From Sporanaerobium hydrogeniformans (GTDB lineage: Bacteria > Bacillota > Clostridia > Lachnospirales > Cellulosilyticaceae): a stretch of DNA of 64,000 nt. Where the stretch lies: positions 1 through 64,000 of the forward strand of contig NZ_PEDL01000006.1 of assembly GCF_002735925.1 (NCBI RefSeq), written 5' to 3'. Under the pieces are notes generated by a model. It made no database searches. It was not told the origin of the DNA and was given only the letters and a program-made list of their open reading frames with translations. The first letter of the stretch is position 1. Every line of letters starts with the position of its first letter. The position numbers and the translations under genes are program-made. This document shows positions 26,300-33,583 of this stretch, piece after piece.

Positions 26300-26968
26300 C
26301 TATATACTAAAGTTTTGTCCAAATAGCTTTAAGTCATTCATGCGCTGCTTATAATCTGGCATTATTTCTTCTATCCCTTTCCAAAAACTTAAGCTGTGAT
26401 TAAAAAAGCGAAGATGCATCACCTCATGAAGCACAACATAGTGTATGCAAGCTTCAGGGGCTCCGATTAAATGGAGGTTATAAGCTATATTCCCTCTAGA
26501 AGAGCAACTCCCCCACCTTGTTTTTTGCTCACGAATGGTTATACGATTCACATTTACACCTAGTAATTGCGCATAATACTTGGTAAACTCAGGGAGCAGT
26601 TCCTTAGCTTTTTCACGGAAGAATTCTTTCATTTGTAAGCGCAACCTTTCTTCTGATTGCCCTTCTTTAGTTGTTAAAATAAGCCATTCATCTTGAATTT
26701 CTATTTTCTCTCTTGAGCTATATTGGATTTTCACCTTTTTATAGTCCCCTAGATAAAGTATTTTTCCGGTTGTTAGCCAATCTCTTTGTAGCTTTTTATC
26801 TTTTTTTTGTTCAATTGTTCGCAAAATCCATGCCTCATGCTGCTCTATAAAAGTATGAAGTTCTTTTTCCTTCATGAAATAAGGGATCCTAACACTTACT
26901 GTCAAATCCTCTTCTACACGAATACTAGCGGTTTTTCTATTTTGTCTTATAATCCTGTAATTAATCAC
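26300..26968 (-). CDS. YgjP-like zinc metallopeptidase-family protein (DUF45/SprT-like)
   Basis: A 222-residue protein of the YgjP/DUF45 group. The zinc-binding helix is HEVMHLRFFNH (HExxH with a third His), preceded by the highly conserved RWGSCSSRGNIAYN. The N-terminal half contains the beta-rich prefix typical of the family (RIIRQNRKTASIRV). These proteins are predicted metal-dependent hydrolases, but the substrate is not established. It starts with GTG behind AAGGG and is followed 20 bases later by cobO. Confidence 0.88.
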   Translation of the reverse strand: MINYRIIRQNRKTASIRVEEDLTVSVRIPYFMKEKELHTFIEQHEAWILRTIEQKKDKKLQRDWLTTGKILYLGDYKKVKIQYSSREKIEIQDEWLILTTKEGQSEERLRLQMKEFFREKAKELLPEFTKYYAQLLGVNVNRITIREQKTRWGSCSSRGNIAYNLHLIGAPEACIHYVVLHEVMHLRFFNHSLSFWKGIEEIMPDYKQRMNDLKLFGQNFSI

Positions 26969-27069
26969 TTCTTTCCCTTCTAATTGCTTTTCTTTTATAG
27001 GTATTATTATTATAGCACAGTTTAAAAGATAGTCTAGTTGTTTACACTATGTTCCAAAAATTTATGCAT

Positions 27070-27801
27070 TTAGTTTTCTTTATCTAAAAAGATTTTTACA
27101 AAAACTTTATTCTTCTTACTATCATAAAAATAGGCATTATTGATATCCTTATGAGTCAAGGCACGTAGTAAATCAATTGCTTCTCCTAATGTCATTTCTT
27201 GCTCTAAATCTAATGCTTTAAGCTGATGAAAATCTTTAGCATAGTTAATATTTCCTTCTTCTTCTGGTAGAAAGGTTGTAAAAGTTCCATTTAACAGGCT
27301 CTCTATATGCGCCTCAAGTACTTCTACTTCTAGCTGTAAGAGTTTATCATAGAGTGTATCCATTGTATCCCAAGCTTCTATTTCTAGTTTCTTTCTCACA
27401 ATAATAGGTCCATGATCAAGTTCTTCGTCCATTAAATGAAGTGTCACCCCTAAAGCTTTTTTATTCAATATACTAAATACATAAGGGAATTTGCCTCGAT
27501 TACAAGGATTATAACCAGGATGTAAATTGACACAAGGTAACTGATTGACGAGAATAGCTGGTAATTTGTCATTACAGTGTAGAGACAACACTAAATCATA
27601 CGTCTTTAAAATAGCTTCTACACTTTCTTTAATAGAAATAGGACCAATATCTGTACGTCCTTTATATCTTTCTAGAAATGCCTTATTAGAGGCACAAAAC
27701 CGTATATCAAACTGTTCTTTATTATAATGTCGCTCCTCACAAATACGATAAAAATTTTGAAGTAAAAACAGACTATCTGAAATAACTAATATCTTTTTCA
27801 T
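27070..27801 (-). CDS. dTDP-4-amino-sugar N-formyltransferase-like protein
   Basis: A formyltransferase-fold protein (243 residues) that would use N10-formyl-THF. The core motif CVNLHPGYNPCNRGKFPYVFSI and the catalytic-Asp motif GVTLHLMDEELDHGPII match nucleotide-sugar N-formyltransferases (VioF/FdtF-like, LHPG-NP-NRG) better than methionyl-tRNA formyltransferase (IHPSLLP-RG). The C-terminal about 60 residues lack the tRNA-binding domain of Fmt. Genes for dTDP-glucose synthesis and a sugar aminotransferase lie 6-13 kb away, which fits an N-formylated dTDP-amino sugar. The exact substrate is inferred. Confidence 0.75.
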   Translation of the reverse strand: MKKILVISDSLFLLQNFYRICEERHYNKEQFDIRFCASNKAFLERYKGRTDIGPISIKESVEAILKTYDLVLSLHCNDKLPAILVNQLPCVNLHPGYNPCNRGKFPYVFSILNKKALGVTLHLMDEELDHGPIIVRKKLEIEAWDTMDTLYDKLLQLEVEVLEAHIESLLNGTFTTFLPEEEGNINYAKDFHQLKALDLEQEMTLGEAIDLLRALTHKDINNAYFYDSKKNKVFVKIFLDKEN

Positions 27802-27948
27802 ACTAACTCCCCCTCTCTATTTGATACATTCATTTTATTCGCTCCCTTTCCATCTTGTAACACCTTTATTTTCATTACTTTTATATAACTTAAAAGGAAA
27901 GCTAGTAAATTGGATTTTACTAACTTTCCCTTTTATACATGTTAGATT

Positions 27949-28593
27949 TTACTCTGCCTTATTATTGTCTTCTGCGATTTCCATCTTACCTATTGAAATC
28001 TCATAAGCCACCTTAGTAGCTATTTCTCCACTTTCAGATTTTTTTTGATAAACTCTACTTTGGATGCGTCCCCATACCTCTATATGATCACCAATATTTA
28101 AACTTTCTGCAAATCTAGCATTCCTTCCCCAAGTAATACAGGGTATGTAGTCTGATTTATGATAAGAACGATTAACAGCAATTAATAAATCTGTGATTTC
28201 TCTTCCAAAGGGTGTTGTACGATAAACAGGTTGCTTACATACATAGCCATTAAGATAAATACTATTTTTATTTTTGGCTAATTCTTGTTCACTTACTTCT
28301 TTAGCTTCTAAAATAAATACTGTAAGAATAAGCCTATTACGTCCTTCTTCATATTGATTATACGAACGGAATTGTCCTAATATTTCAAGTACTTTACCTT
28401 GTATATTACCTATAGTAGGTAGTAACCTCTCTGATATTGTAAGAGGTAATATATCCGCTGAGTCACTAAGCCTCGGTACTTCTAAATCAAAGGTATAGAA
28501 ACCTTCCCCATATACTTTGTGACTAAATCTTATATCACTTACTACTTTACCTATTAATATCACTTCATTGTTTTCTAATATGTGCTCTACCAT
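27949..28593 (-). CDS. SSB-like protein with tandem OB folds
   Basis: A 214-residue protein. The C-terminal half (about 105-205) is a recognisable single-stranded DNA-binding OB fold: IYLNGYVCKQPVYRTTPFGREITDLLIAVNR, YIPCITWGRNARFAE, and GDHIEVWGRIQSR. The N-terminal half (VILIGKVVSDIRFSHKVYGEGFYTFDLEVPR) has the same strand pattern, suggesting a second divergent OB fold. It lacks the acidic C-terminal tip of canonical SSB (DDDIPF). It is thus probably a paralogous accessory SSB rather than the replication protein. Monocistronic. Confidence 0.78.
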   Translation of the reverse strand: MVEHILENNEVILIGKVVSDIRFSHKVYGEGFYTFDLEVPRLSDSADILPLTISERLLPTIGNIQGKVLEILGQFRSYNQYEEGRNRLILTVFILEAKEVSEQELAKNKNSIYLNGYVCKQPVYRTTPFGREITDLLIAVNRSYHKSDYIPCITWGRNARFAESLNIGDHIEVWGRIQSRVYQKKSESGEIATKVAYEISIGKMEIAEDNNKAE

Positions 28594-28728
28594 CCCTTTA
28601 CCCTCTCCTTATCCTCGTTTTGTTCTTTAACAGCTTCATCTGTCATTAACATAGTATTCAGACAAGTAGTACTTTATTCCTATTATCTCTTTTTGTTTTT
28701 CAAGGCTTTTAATTAAGAAGGTTTTGAA

Positions 28729-28811
28729 GTGTTATATGTATACCTTTCAATTTAAAAACATACAATATATTGTACTTTTGTCTTGATTAGGTGCTTAAAA
28801 TATGCTACAGT
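28729..28811 (+). promoter_or_regulatory. nrdJ promoter with NrdR box
   Basis: -35 TTGATT (28783-28788) and -10 TACAGT (28806-28811), spacer 17. Immediately upstream, TACAATATATTGTA (28761-28774) is a perfect 14-bp palindrome matching the NrdR box consensus ACACWATATATWGTGT in its core. A weaker half-conserved copy (core TATATGTA) is centred about 31 bases upstream, near 28736, the usual spacing for paired NrdR boxes. NrdR would repress ribonucleotide reductase when dATP is high. Confidence 0.75.
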
Positions 28812-28865
28812 AATAACACCCATAAAGTGGCATTTGCCCTTTTCGTTAAATAAGGAGGATGTATT

Positions 28866-31859
28866 GTGGTTAATAAATTAAAAGATTTACTTTCACCCTA
28901 CTACACAAAACAATTAGATACTAGCACTCAAACAGTCTACGATTTATTTACTTGGCATACTATTGACGTAAATATTAAAGATTACAAAACAGGTGCTTCT
29001 ATTATACATATGGAAAACCTCGAATTTCCTACTCATTTCTCGAGTAATGCTTGTGACATTATTGCAAGTAAATATTTTAGAAAAAACGGCCTTCCAGAAG
29101 CACCTTATCATGAAACTTCTTTTAAACAAGTTGTTCATCGTATGGTTAATTTTTGGGTTATAGCAGCTCTTGATGAAGGTCTTATTGATGAAACTGAACG
29201 TCAAACCGTTTACAACGAGCTTGCTTATATGATGCTGAGTCAAATGTGGGCACCTAATAGTCCTCAATGGTTTAATACAGGTCTTCAATCTAGCTATGGG
29301 ATTACGGGTCCTAGTCAAGGTCACTTCTATTATGATACTACCCTTAGGAAAGTAGTTGAAGCTGAAGATGCCTATTCACGTACCCAAGGTTCTGCTTGTT
29401 TTATTGTGAGTGTCGAAGATTCACTTCTAGGTCCTAAATCCCTTACAGACCAATTAACTACAGAAACACGTCTTTTTAAATATGGTTCAGGAGTAGGCTC
29501 CAACTGGTCTTCTATCCGAGGTAAAGGTGAAAAATTATCTGGAGGAGGAATGTCCTCTGGACTCATGAGTTTCCTTAAAGTATTTGATCGTAATGCAGGA
29601 GCCATTAAATCAGGTGGTACCACCCGTCGTGCAGCTAAAATGAATATCCTTAATATTGACCATCCTGAAATAGAAGATTTTGTAAATTGGAAGGCCTATG
29701 AGGAGGACAAAGTAGAAGCACTTGGCAAAATGGGCTACGATACACATTTTGATGGAGAAGCCTATGAAACAGTTTCAGGTCAAAACGCCAATAACTCGGT
29801 TCGTATTTCAGATGCCTTTATGAAACTCATTCATGATGAGGAAGCATCTTATCCCCTCATTGGGCGCTTAGAAGGTAATGTTTTAGGTACCGTTTCTCCT
29901 AAAGCTCTTTATGAAAAAATGTCTTATGGTGCTTGGCGCTGTGGTGACCCTGGTGTCCAATTTGATGATACCATTAATGCATGGCATACCTGCCCTGCCG
30001 GGGAAGATGGCAAAGCTTTTGCTCCTTATAATCGGATCAATGCCAGCAACCCTTGCTCTGAATACATGTTTTTAGATGATACAGCGTGTAACTTAGCAAG
30101 TATTAATATTACCCAGTTTTATAATGTAGAAACAAATACCTTTGATTTAGAAGGCTATATGCATTGTATTAAGATGGTACAGATTGTACTTGAAGCAACT
30201 ATCCACCACGGGCAGTTCCCTACACCAGAAATCGCTCGTCGTTCTCATCTTTTCCGCACAACAGGTTTAGGTCTCACTAATTTAGGCGCACTCTTTATGC
30301 TGATGGGGCTTCCTTACGATAGTGAAGAAGCAAGGCAGGTAGGTGCTTCCTTAATGAGCTTACTAACAGGCTATTCTTACTATGTTTCTAGCTTATTTGC
30401 TAAAGAAATTGGTGCCTTTGAATGCTTTGAAGCAAATAAGTCTTATATGCTAAAGGTACTTTATAATCATGCTAAAGCAAGTGCCCCTACTACTTTCTCT
30501 AAGGCTTTTAAAGGCTTAAATTATAGTCCACTTACTATTAATCATGAGCTTTTAAATACACTTGGCCTCAAAGAACTAGGAGAGTGCCTTACAAAAACCT
30601 GGAAAATGACACTGACTTCTGGCGAGAACTATGGTTTTCGTAACGCACAAGTTTCTGTTTTAGCACCTACTGGTACAATTGCCTTTGCCATGGACTGTGC
30701 AACAACTTCTTCTGAGCCATTCTTTAGTCATGTTGTTTACAAGAAACTAGTAGGTGGTAGTAGCATGGAGATTGTGAATCCCCTCATCCCAACTGTTCTA
30801 AAAAAGCTAGGCTACACCGAAGAAGAAATAACTGCTATCACCGACTATATTTTACGTAAAGAGGATAAAGGTGACTATAGAGTACTTTTAGATGGCAAGA
30901 TAGAAGGAGCACCTTATCTTAAAGAAGAGCATTATGCTATTTTTGATACAGCTAATAAATGTGGCAGTGGTGAGCGTTATATTCCCCCAATGGGTCACGT
31001 TAAAATGATGGCTGCCCTTACTCCTCATGTATCTGGTGCCATATCTAAAACAGTTAATTTGCCAAATACAGCAACGGTTGCTGATGTAGCTGCTATTTAT
31101 GAAGCTTCTTGGCAATTAGGTGTAAAAGCAATAGCTCTTTATCGTGATGGCTGTAAAGTATGTCAACCTCTTACGACAACTTTACAGGAGGAAGAGGCTT
31201 CTACTCGCCTTGAGAATCTTTCCTACCAAGAATTATTAGCCTATGCAAAGTCCAAGGTGTCAGTTCCTCAAGTGCCACTTCGTGTCAAACCAACGGGTAT
31301 TCGTAATGCACATGTACATGAAGCAGAAATCGGAGGATTAAAGCTCTATATTACCGTTTCCTTCTATGAAGACGGTAGACTGGGTGAAGTTTATGTTTCA
31401 GCAGGTCGCCAAGGCTCACTCGTAAAAGGATTACTTGATAGTATTTCCACTACTGTTTCTGAAATGCTTCAATACGGTGTTCCAGCTCGCGATATTGCCT
31501 CTATGTATCGAGGTCAAAAATATGAACCTAGTGGTTTTGTTTATGGTCACCCTTATATCAAAATGGCTGATTCAATTTCCGACTTAATTAGTAAGATTAT
31601 TGATAGCGAGCTTGGAGACTTTACTTACTGTCAAGTAAAACCAGAAGCAAGCTTTATCAAGACACTTCATGATTCCAAGCCTTCTATTCCTCAGCAAAAG
31701 ACTCTTATTTCTCCAAAAAACTTAAAGTCACCCTCTTCTCAAGAAGCTGCTACGCTCCTTTATGGTGAGACATGTCCAACTTGCAAAAGTTCACGTCTTA
31801 TTAAGAATGGGACATGTAAAGTGTGTATGGAGTGTGGAACAACAACTGGTTGCAGTTAA
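28866..31859 (+). CDS. nrdJ: adenosylcobalamin-dependent ribonucleoside-diphosphate reductase (class II)
   Basis: This 997-residue enzyme reduces ribonucleotides to deoxyribonucleotides using B12 rather than oxygen or a glycyl radical. Visible landmarks are the active-site region GSACFIVSVEDSL, the NPCSEYMFLDDTACNLASINI segment with the radical Cys and Glu, and APTGTIAFAMDCATTSSEP. The C-terminal Cys-rich tail (CPTCKSSRLIKNGTCKVCMECG) relays electrons from thioredoxin. It starts with GTG at 28866, 7 bases after AAGGAGG. An NrdR box precedes the promoter. Its cofactor is made by CobO, also in this window. Confidence 0.97.
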   Translation: MVNKLKDLLSPYYTKQLDTSTQTVYDLFTWHTIDVNIKDYKTGASIIHMENLEFPTHFSSNACDIIASKYFRKNGLPEAPYHETSFKQVVHRMVNFWVIAALDEGLIDETERQTVYNELAYMMLSQMWAPNSPQWFNTGLQSSYGITGPSQGHFYYDTTLRKVVEAEDAYSRTQGSACFIVSVEDSLLGPKSLTDQLTTETRLFKYGSGVGSNWSSIRGKGEKLSGGGMSSGLMSFLKVFDRNAGAIKSGGTTRRAAKMNILNIDHPEIEDFVNWKAYEEDKVEALGKMGYDTHFDGEAYETVSGQNANNSVRISDAFMKLIHDEEASYPLIGRLEGNVLGTVSPKALYEKMSYGAWRCGDPGVQFDDTINAWHTCPAGEDGKAFAPYNRINASNPCSEYMFLDDTACNLASINITQFYNVETNTFDLEGYMHCIKMVQIVLEATIHHGQFPTPEIARRSHLFRTTGLGLTNLGALFMLMGLPYDSEEARQVGASLMSLLTGYSYYVSSLFAKEIGAFECFEANKSYMLKVLYNHAKASAPTTFSKAFKGLNYSPLTINHELLNTLGLKELGECLTKTWKMTLTSGENYGFRNAQVSVLAPTGTIAFAMDCATTSSEPFFSHVVYKKLVGGSSMEIVNPLIPTVLKKLGYTEEEITAITDYILRKEDKGDYRVLLDGKIEGAPYLKEEHYAIFDTANKCGSGERYIPPMGHVKMMAALTPHVSGAISKTVNLPNTATVADVAAIYEASWQLGVKAIALYRDGCKVCQPLTTTLQEEEASTRLENLSYQELLAYAKSKVSVPQVPLRVKPTGIRNAHVHEAEIGGLKLYITVSFYEDGRLGEVYVSAGRQGSLVKGLLDSISTTVSEMLQYGVPARDIASMYRGQKYEPSGFVYGHPYIKMADSISDLISKIIDSELGDFTYCQVKPEASFIKTLHDSKPSIPQQKTLISPKNLKSPSSQEAATLLYGETCPTCKSSRLIKNGTCKVCMECGTTTGCS

Positions 31860-31894
31860 AAAGTCACTTTTTTATCTGAAGTGCATATTATATA

Positions 31895-31916
31895 ATTAGG
31901 CAATCCATTGCCTAAT
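31895..31916 (+). other. short perfect hairpin between nrdJ and the Spo0E-like gene
   Basis: ATTAGGCAAT and its exact complement separated by two bases, ahead of CTTGCTC. There is no U-tract, so it may be a weak terminator or an mRNA end-stabilising stem. Confidence 0.5.
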
Positions 31917-31947
31917 CTTGCTCATAAAGGAAAGGCGAGTATCTCTC

Positions 31948-32127
31948 ATGAATACGCCCAACATGCTTATTATCAATAAACTAAAAAAAGAACTCAATGT
32001 ACTTGTTGTACAAAATAACTACAATCTTTTAGCCCCAGATGTTTTGCAGTTAAGCAGACTCCTTGATGAACTCATGTTACCCCTTTTTGAAGATCAATTA
32101 GCGTCTACTTTCTTTGAGTTCTGTTAG
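31948..32127 (+). CDS. Spo0E-like sporulation phosphatase
   Basis: A 59-residue helical-hairpin protein: LIINKLKKELNVLVV, a turn at NNYNLLAPD, then VLQLSRLLDELMLPLFED. The second helix carries the S-x-x-LD pattern (SRLLDEL) corresponding to the SQELD signature of Spo0E-family aspartyl phosphatases, which dephosphorylate Spo0A. A longer reading from TTG at 31918 is unlikely, because the ribosome-binding site AAAGGAAAGG (31927-31936) lies inside it, 11 bases before the ATG at 31948. A terminator follows the gene. Confidence 0.72.
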   Translation: MNTPNMLIINKLKKELNVLVVQNNYNLLAPDVLQLSRLLDELMLPLFEDQLASTFFEFC

Positions 32128-32157
32128 TATCAAAGGTACTATCCTTTAAATAAAAGC

Positions 32158-32205
32158 AAAGACCGTCCCTAACACCAAGTGTTTAGGAACGGTCTTTTTT
32201 ATAAA
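32158..32205. terminator. bidirectional terminator between the Spo0E-like gene and deacetylase
   Basis: Stem AAAGACCGT / ACGGTCTTT with further inner pairing (AACAC / GTGTT) around CAA, and T or A runs on both sides. Confidence 0.85.
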
Positions 32206-32219
32206 GACCTTACTTTTAA

Positions 32220-33080
32220 TTAATGAATGGGCTGACTACTCTTTTGTCTTCCCTCAAAATCAATCGAATACTCTTCATCTGCCAAAAGAAGCTCCGATAC
32301 AGGTACAAAGATAAAACCTTTGTCTTGTACACCTTTTATAATAGCTTCTAGTGCCTGCGCTGTATATTTAGCACCATTATGCATTAATATAATAGACCCT
32401 GGTCTTAAATTTTTATGATTAACCACCTTATCAATAAGAGGTTGTACACCATAATTTTTCCAATCCAAAGAATCCACATCCCATTGGATGCAATAATAGC
32501 CACATTCCTTAGTTGCTTCTACTACCGTATTATTATATTCTCCATAGGGAGGCCTAAAAAGTTTTGTTTCTTTACCAGCTATTTCTTTAATAGAAGCATC
32601 TGCTGCCATAATATCTTTTTTGATTTCTTCTTTGCTCATGCTATTCATATGAGGATGTTTATTAGAATGATTAGCAACATCATGTCCTTTTTGAATAAGG
32701 AGCTTAACCTCCTCTGGATATTTTCTTGCCCAATCTCCTACCACAAAAAAAGTAGCACGTACCTGATATTTTTCTAATATCTCCACAATTTGAGTGAGGT
32801 CCTCTGCTCCCCAAGCTGCATCAAAGGTAAGAGCTACCTTCTTTTCTCCATTTGTATCTACACAATAAATAGGTAGGAGTCTTTTAGCTTCTGCTACCTC
32901 TATTTTAGACTTGTAAAACCCATGAATACTCGCTCCTTGGCTCACTAGTGAACAGCTTAGAAGAGTTCCAAATGTTAGCATAAAAAGCTTTTTTCTCAGT
33001 ATTCTTTTCTTAAATAAACAGAATGATTTCATTGTTTTTTCTCCTTTGCTACCTTTCTTTTTGTAACCATTTTTTTCCAT
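32220..33080 (-). CDS. PdaB-like polysaccharide deacetylase
   Basis: A 286-residue NodB-fold carbohydrate esterase with an N-terminal membrane segment or signal (about residues 30-50). Motif 1 is TFDAAWGAED; the usual TFDDG is replaced as in the PdaB group of sporulation deacetylases. Motif 2 is HSNKHPHM (metal-binding His), motif 3 RPPYGEYN, and LMHNG is motif 5. It may modify peptidoglycan in the spore cortex or cell wall. The start at 33080 gives a long basic tail; a later ATG at about residue 17 (MKSFCLFKK) follows a GGAG and may be the real start. Confidence 0.87.
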   Translation of the reverse strand: MEKNGYKKKGSKGEKTMKSFCLFKKRILRKKLFMLTFGTLLSCSLVSQGASIHGFYKSKIEVAEAKRLLPIYCVDTNGEKKVALTFDAAWGAEDLTQIVEILEKYQVRATFFVVGDWARKYPEEVKLLIQKGHDVANHSNKHPHMNSMSKEEIKKDIMAADASIKEIAGKETKLFRPPYGEYNNTVVEATKECGYYCIQWDVDSLDWKNYGVQPLIDKVVNHKNLRPGSIILMHNGAKYTAQALEAIIKGVQDKGFIFVPVSELLLADEEYSIDFEGRQKSSQPIH

Positions 33081-33137
33081 TTAGCATATAGTAGTAAAGA
33101 AACACTACTTTATTATCTGCTTGAGGAGATACATCTT

Positions 33138-33383
33138 ATGCAAACTTCTTTATTTTCTCTTAATCAACTTGCCATTGGACAGAAAGCTCAGATTGTTAAT
33201 GTAGAAGCACTAGGACCACTTATGCCTCGGATGCTAGACTTAGGCGCTATTAATGGAACGCCTATTGAAGCTTTACATCGTAGTCCAACTGGTGACCCTA
33301 CTGCCTATTTCATTCGAGGTACTGTCATTGCTTTACGCCAAGAAGATGCCCAAAAAATAGTTATTCAATCTTTCCTCCCTTAA
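33138..33383 (+). CDS. feoA: ferrous iron transport protein A
   Basis: An 81-residue SH3-like FeoA: LAIGQKAQIVNVEALGPLMPRMLDLGAINGTPIEALHRSPTGDPTAYFIRGTVIALRQEDAQKI follows the family pattern closely. FeoA assists the FeoB channel at the cytoplasmic face. It has a good ribosome-binding site (TTGAGGAG). A terminator-like hairpin separates it from feoB, so their relative amounts may differ. Confidence 0.93.
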   Translation: MQTSLFSLNQLAIGQKAQIVNVEALGPLMPRMLDLGAINGTPIEALHRSPTGDPTAYFIRGTVIALRQEDAQKIVIQSFLP

Positions 33384-33428
33384 ATAAAATAGTTATTTGC
33401 TAAAAATTTTCATACCCTCCTACTCCTC

Positions 33429-33474
33429 AGATGCCTTGTCTTATCCTATGTTTTTCCACAAGGCATCTTTTTTA
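33429..33474 (+). terminator. terminator between feoA and feoB
   Basis: 11-bp perfect stem AGATGCCTTGT (33429-33439) / ACAAGGCATCT (33458-33468), followed by TTTTTTATT. Confidence 0.82.
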
Positions 33475-33583
33475 TTGAATACTTTTAAAATACGCATCCT
33501 CACTTACCTTTTACTTTTGTATGTTATACCTTTAAAACTTTCATTTTAATCCCATTTTTTATTTTTACTTAAGGAGGTCATTT

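Noticed and set aside
26281-26322. Overlap of cobO with the YgjP-like gene through a TTG start
   Set aside because: The ribosome-binding site lies downstream of that TTG and upstream of a GTG at 26280, so the genes do not overlap.
27070-27801. Methionyl-tRNA formyltransferase
   Set aside because: Too short, lacks the C-terminal tRNA-binding domain, and its core motifs match nucleotide-sugar N-formyltransferases better.
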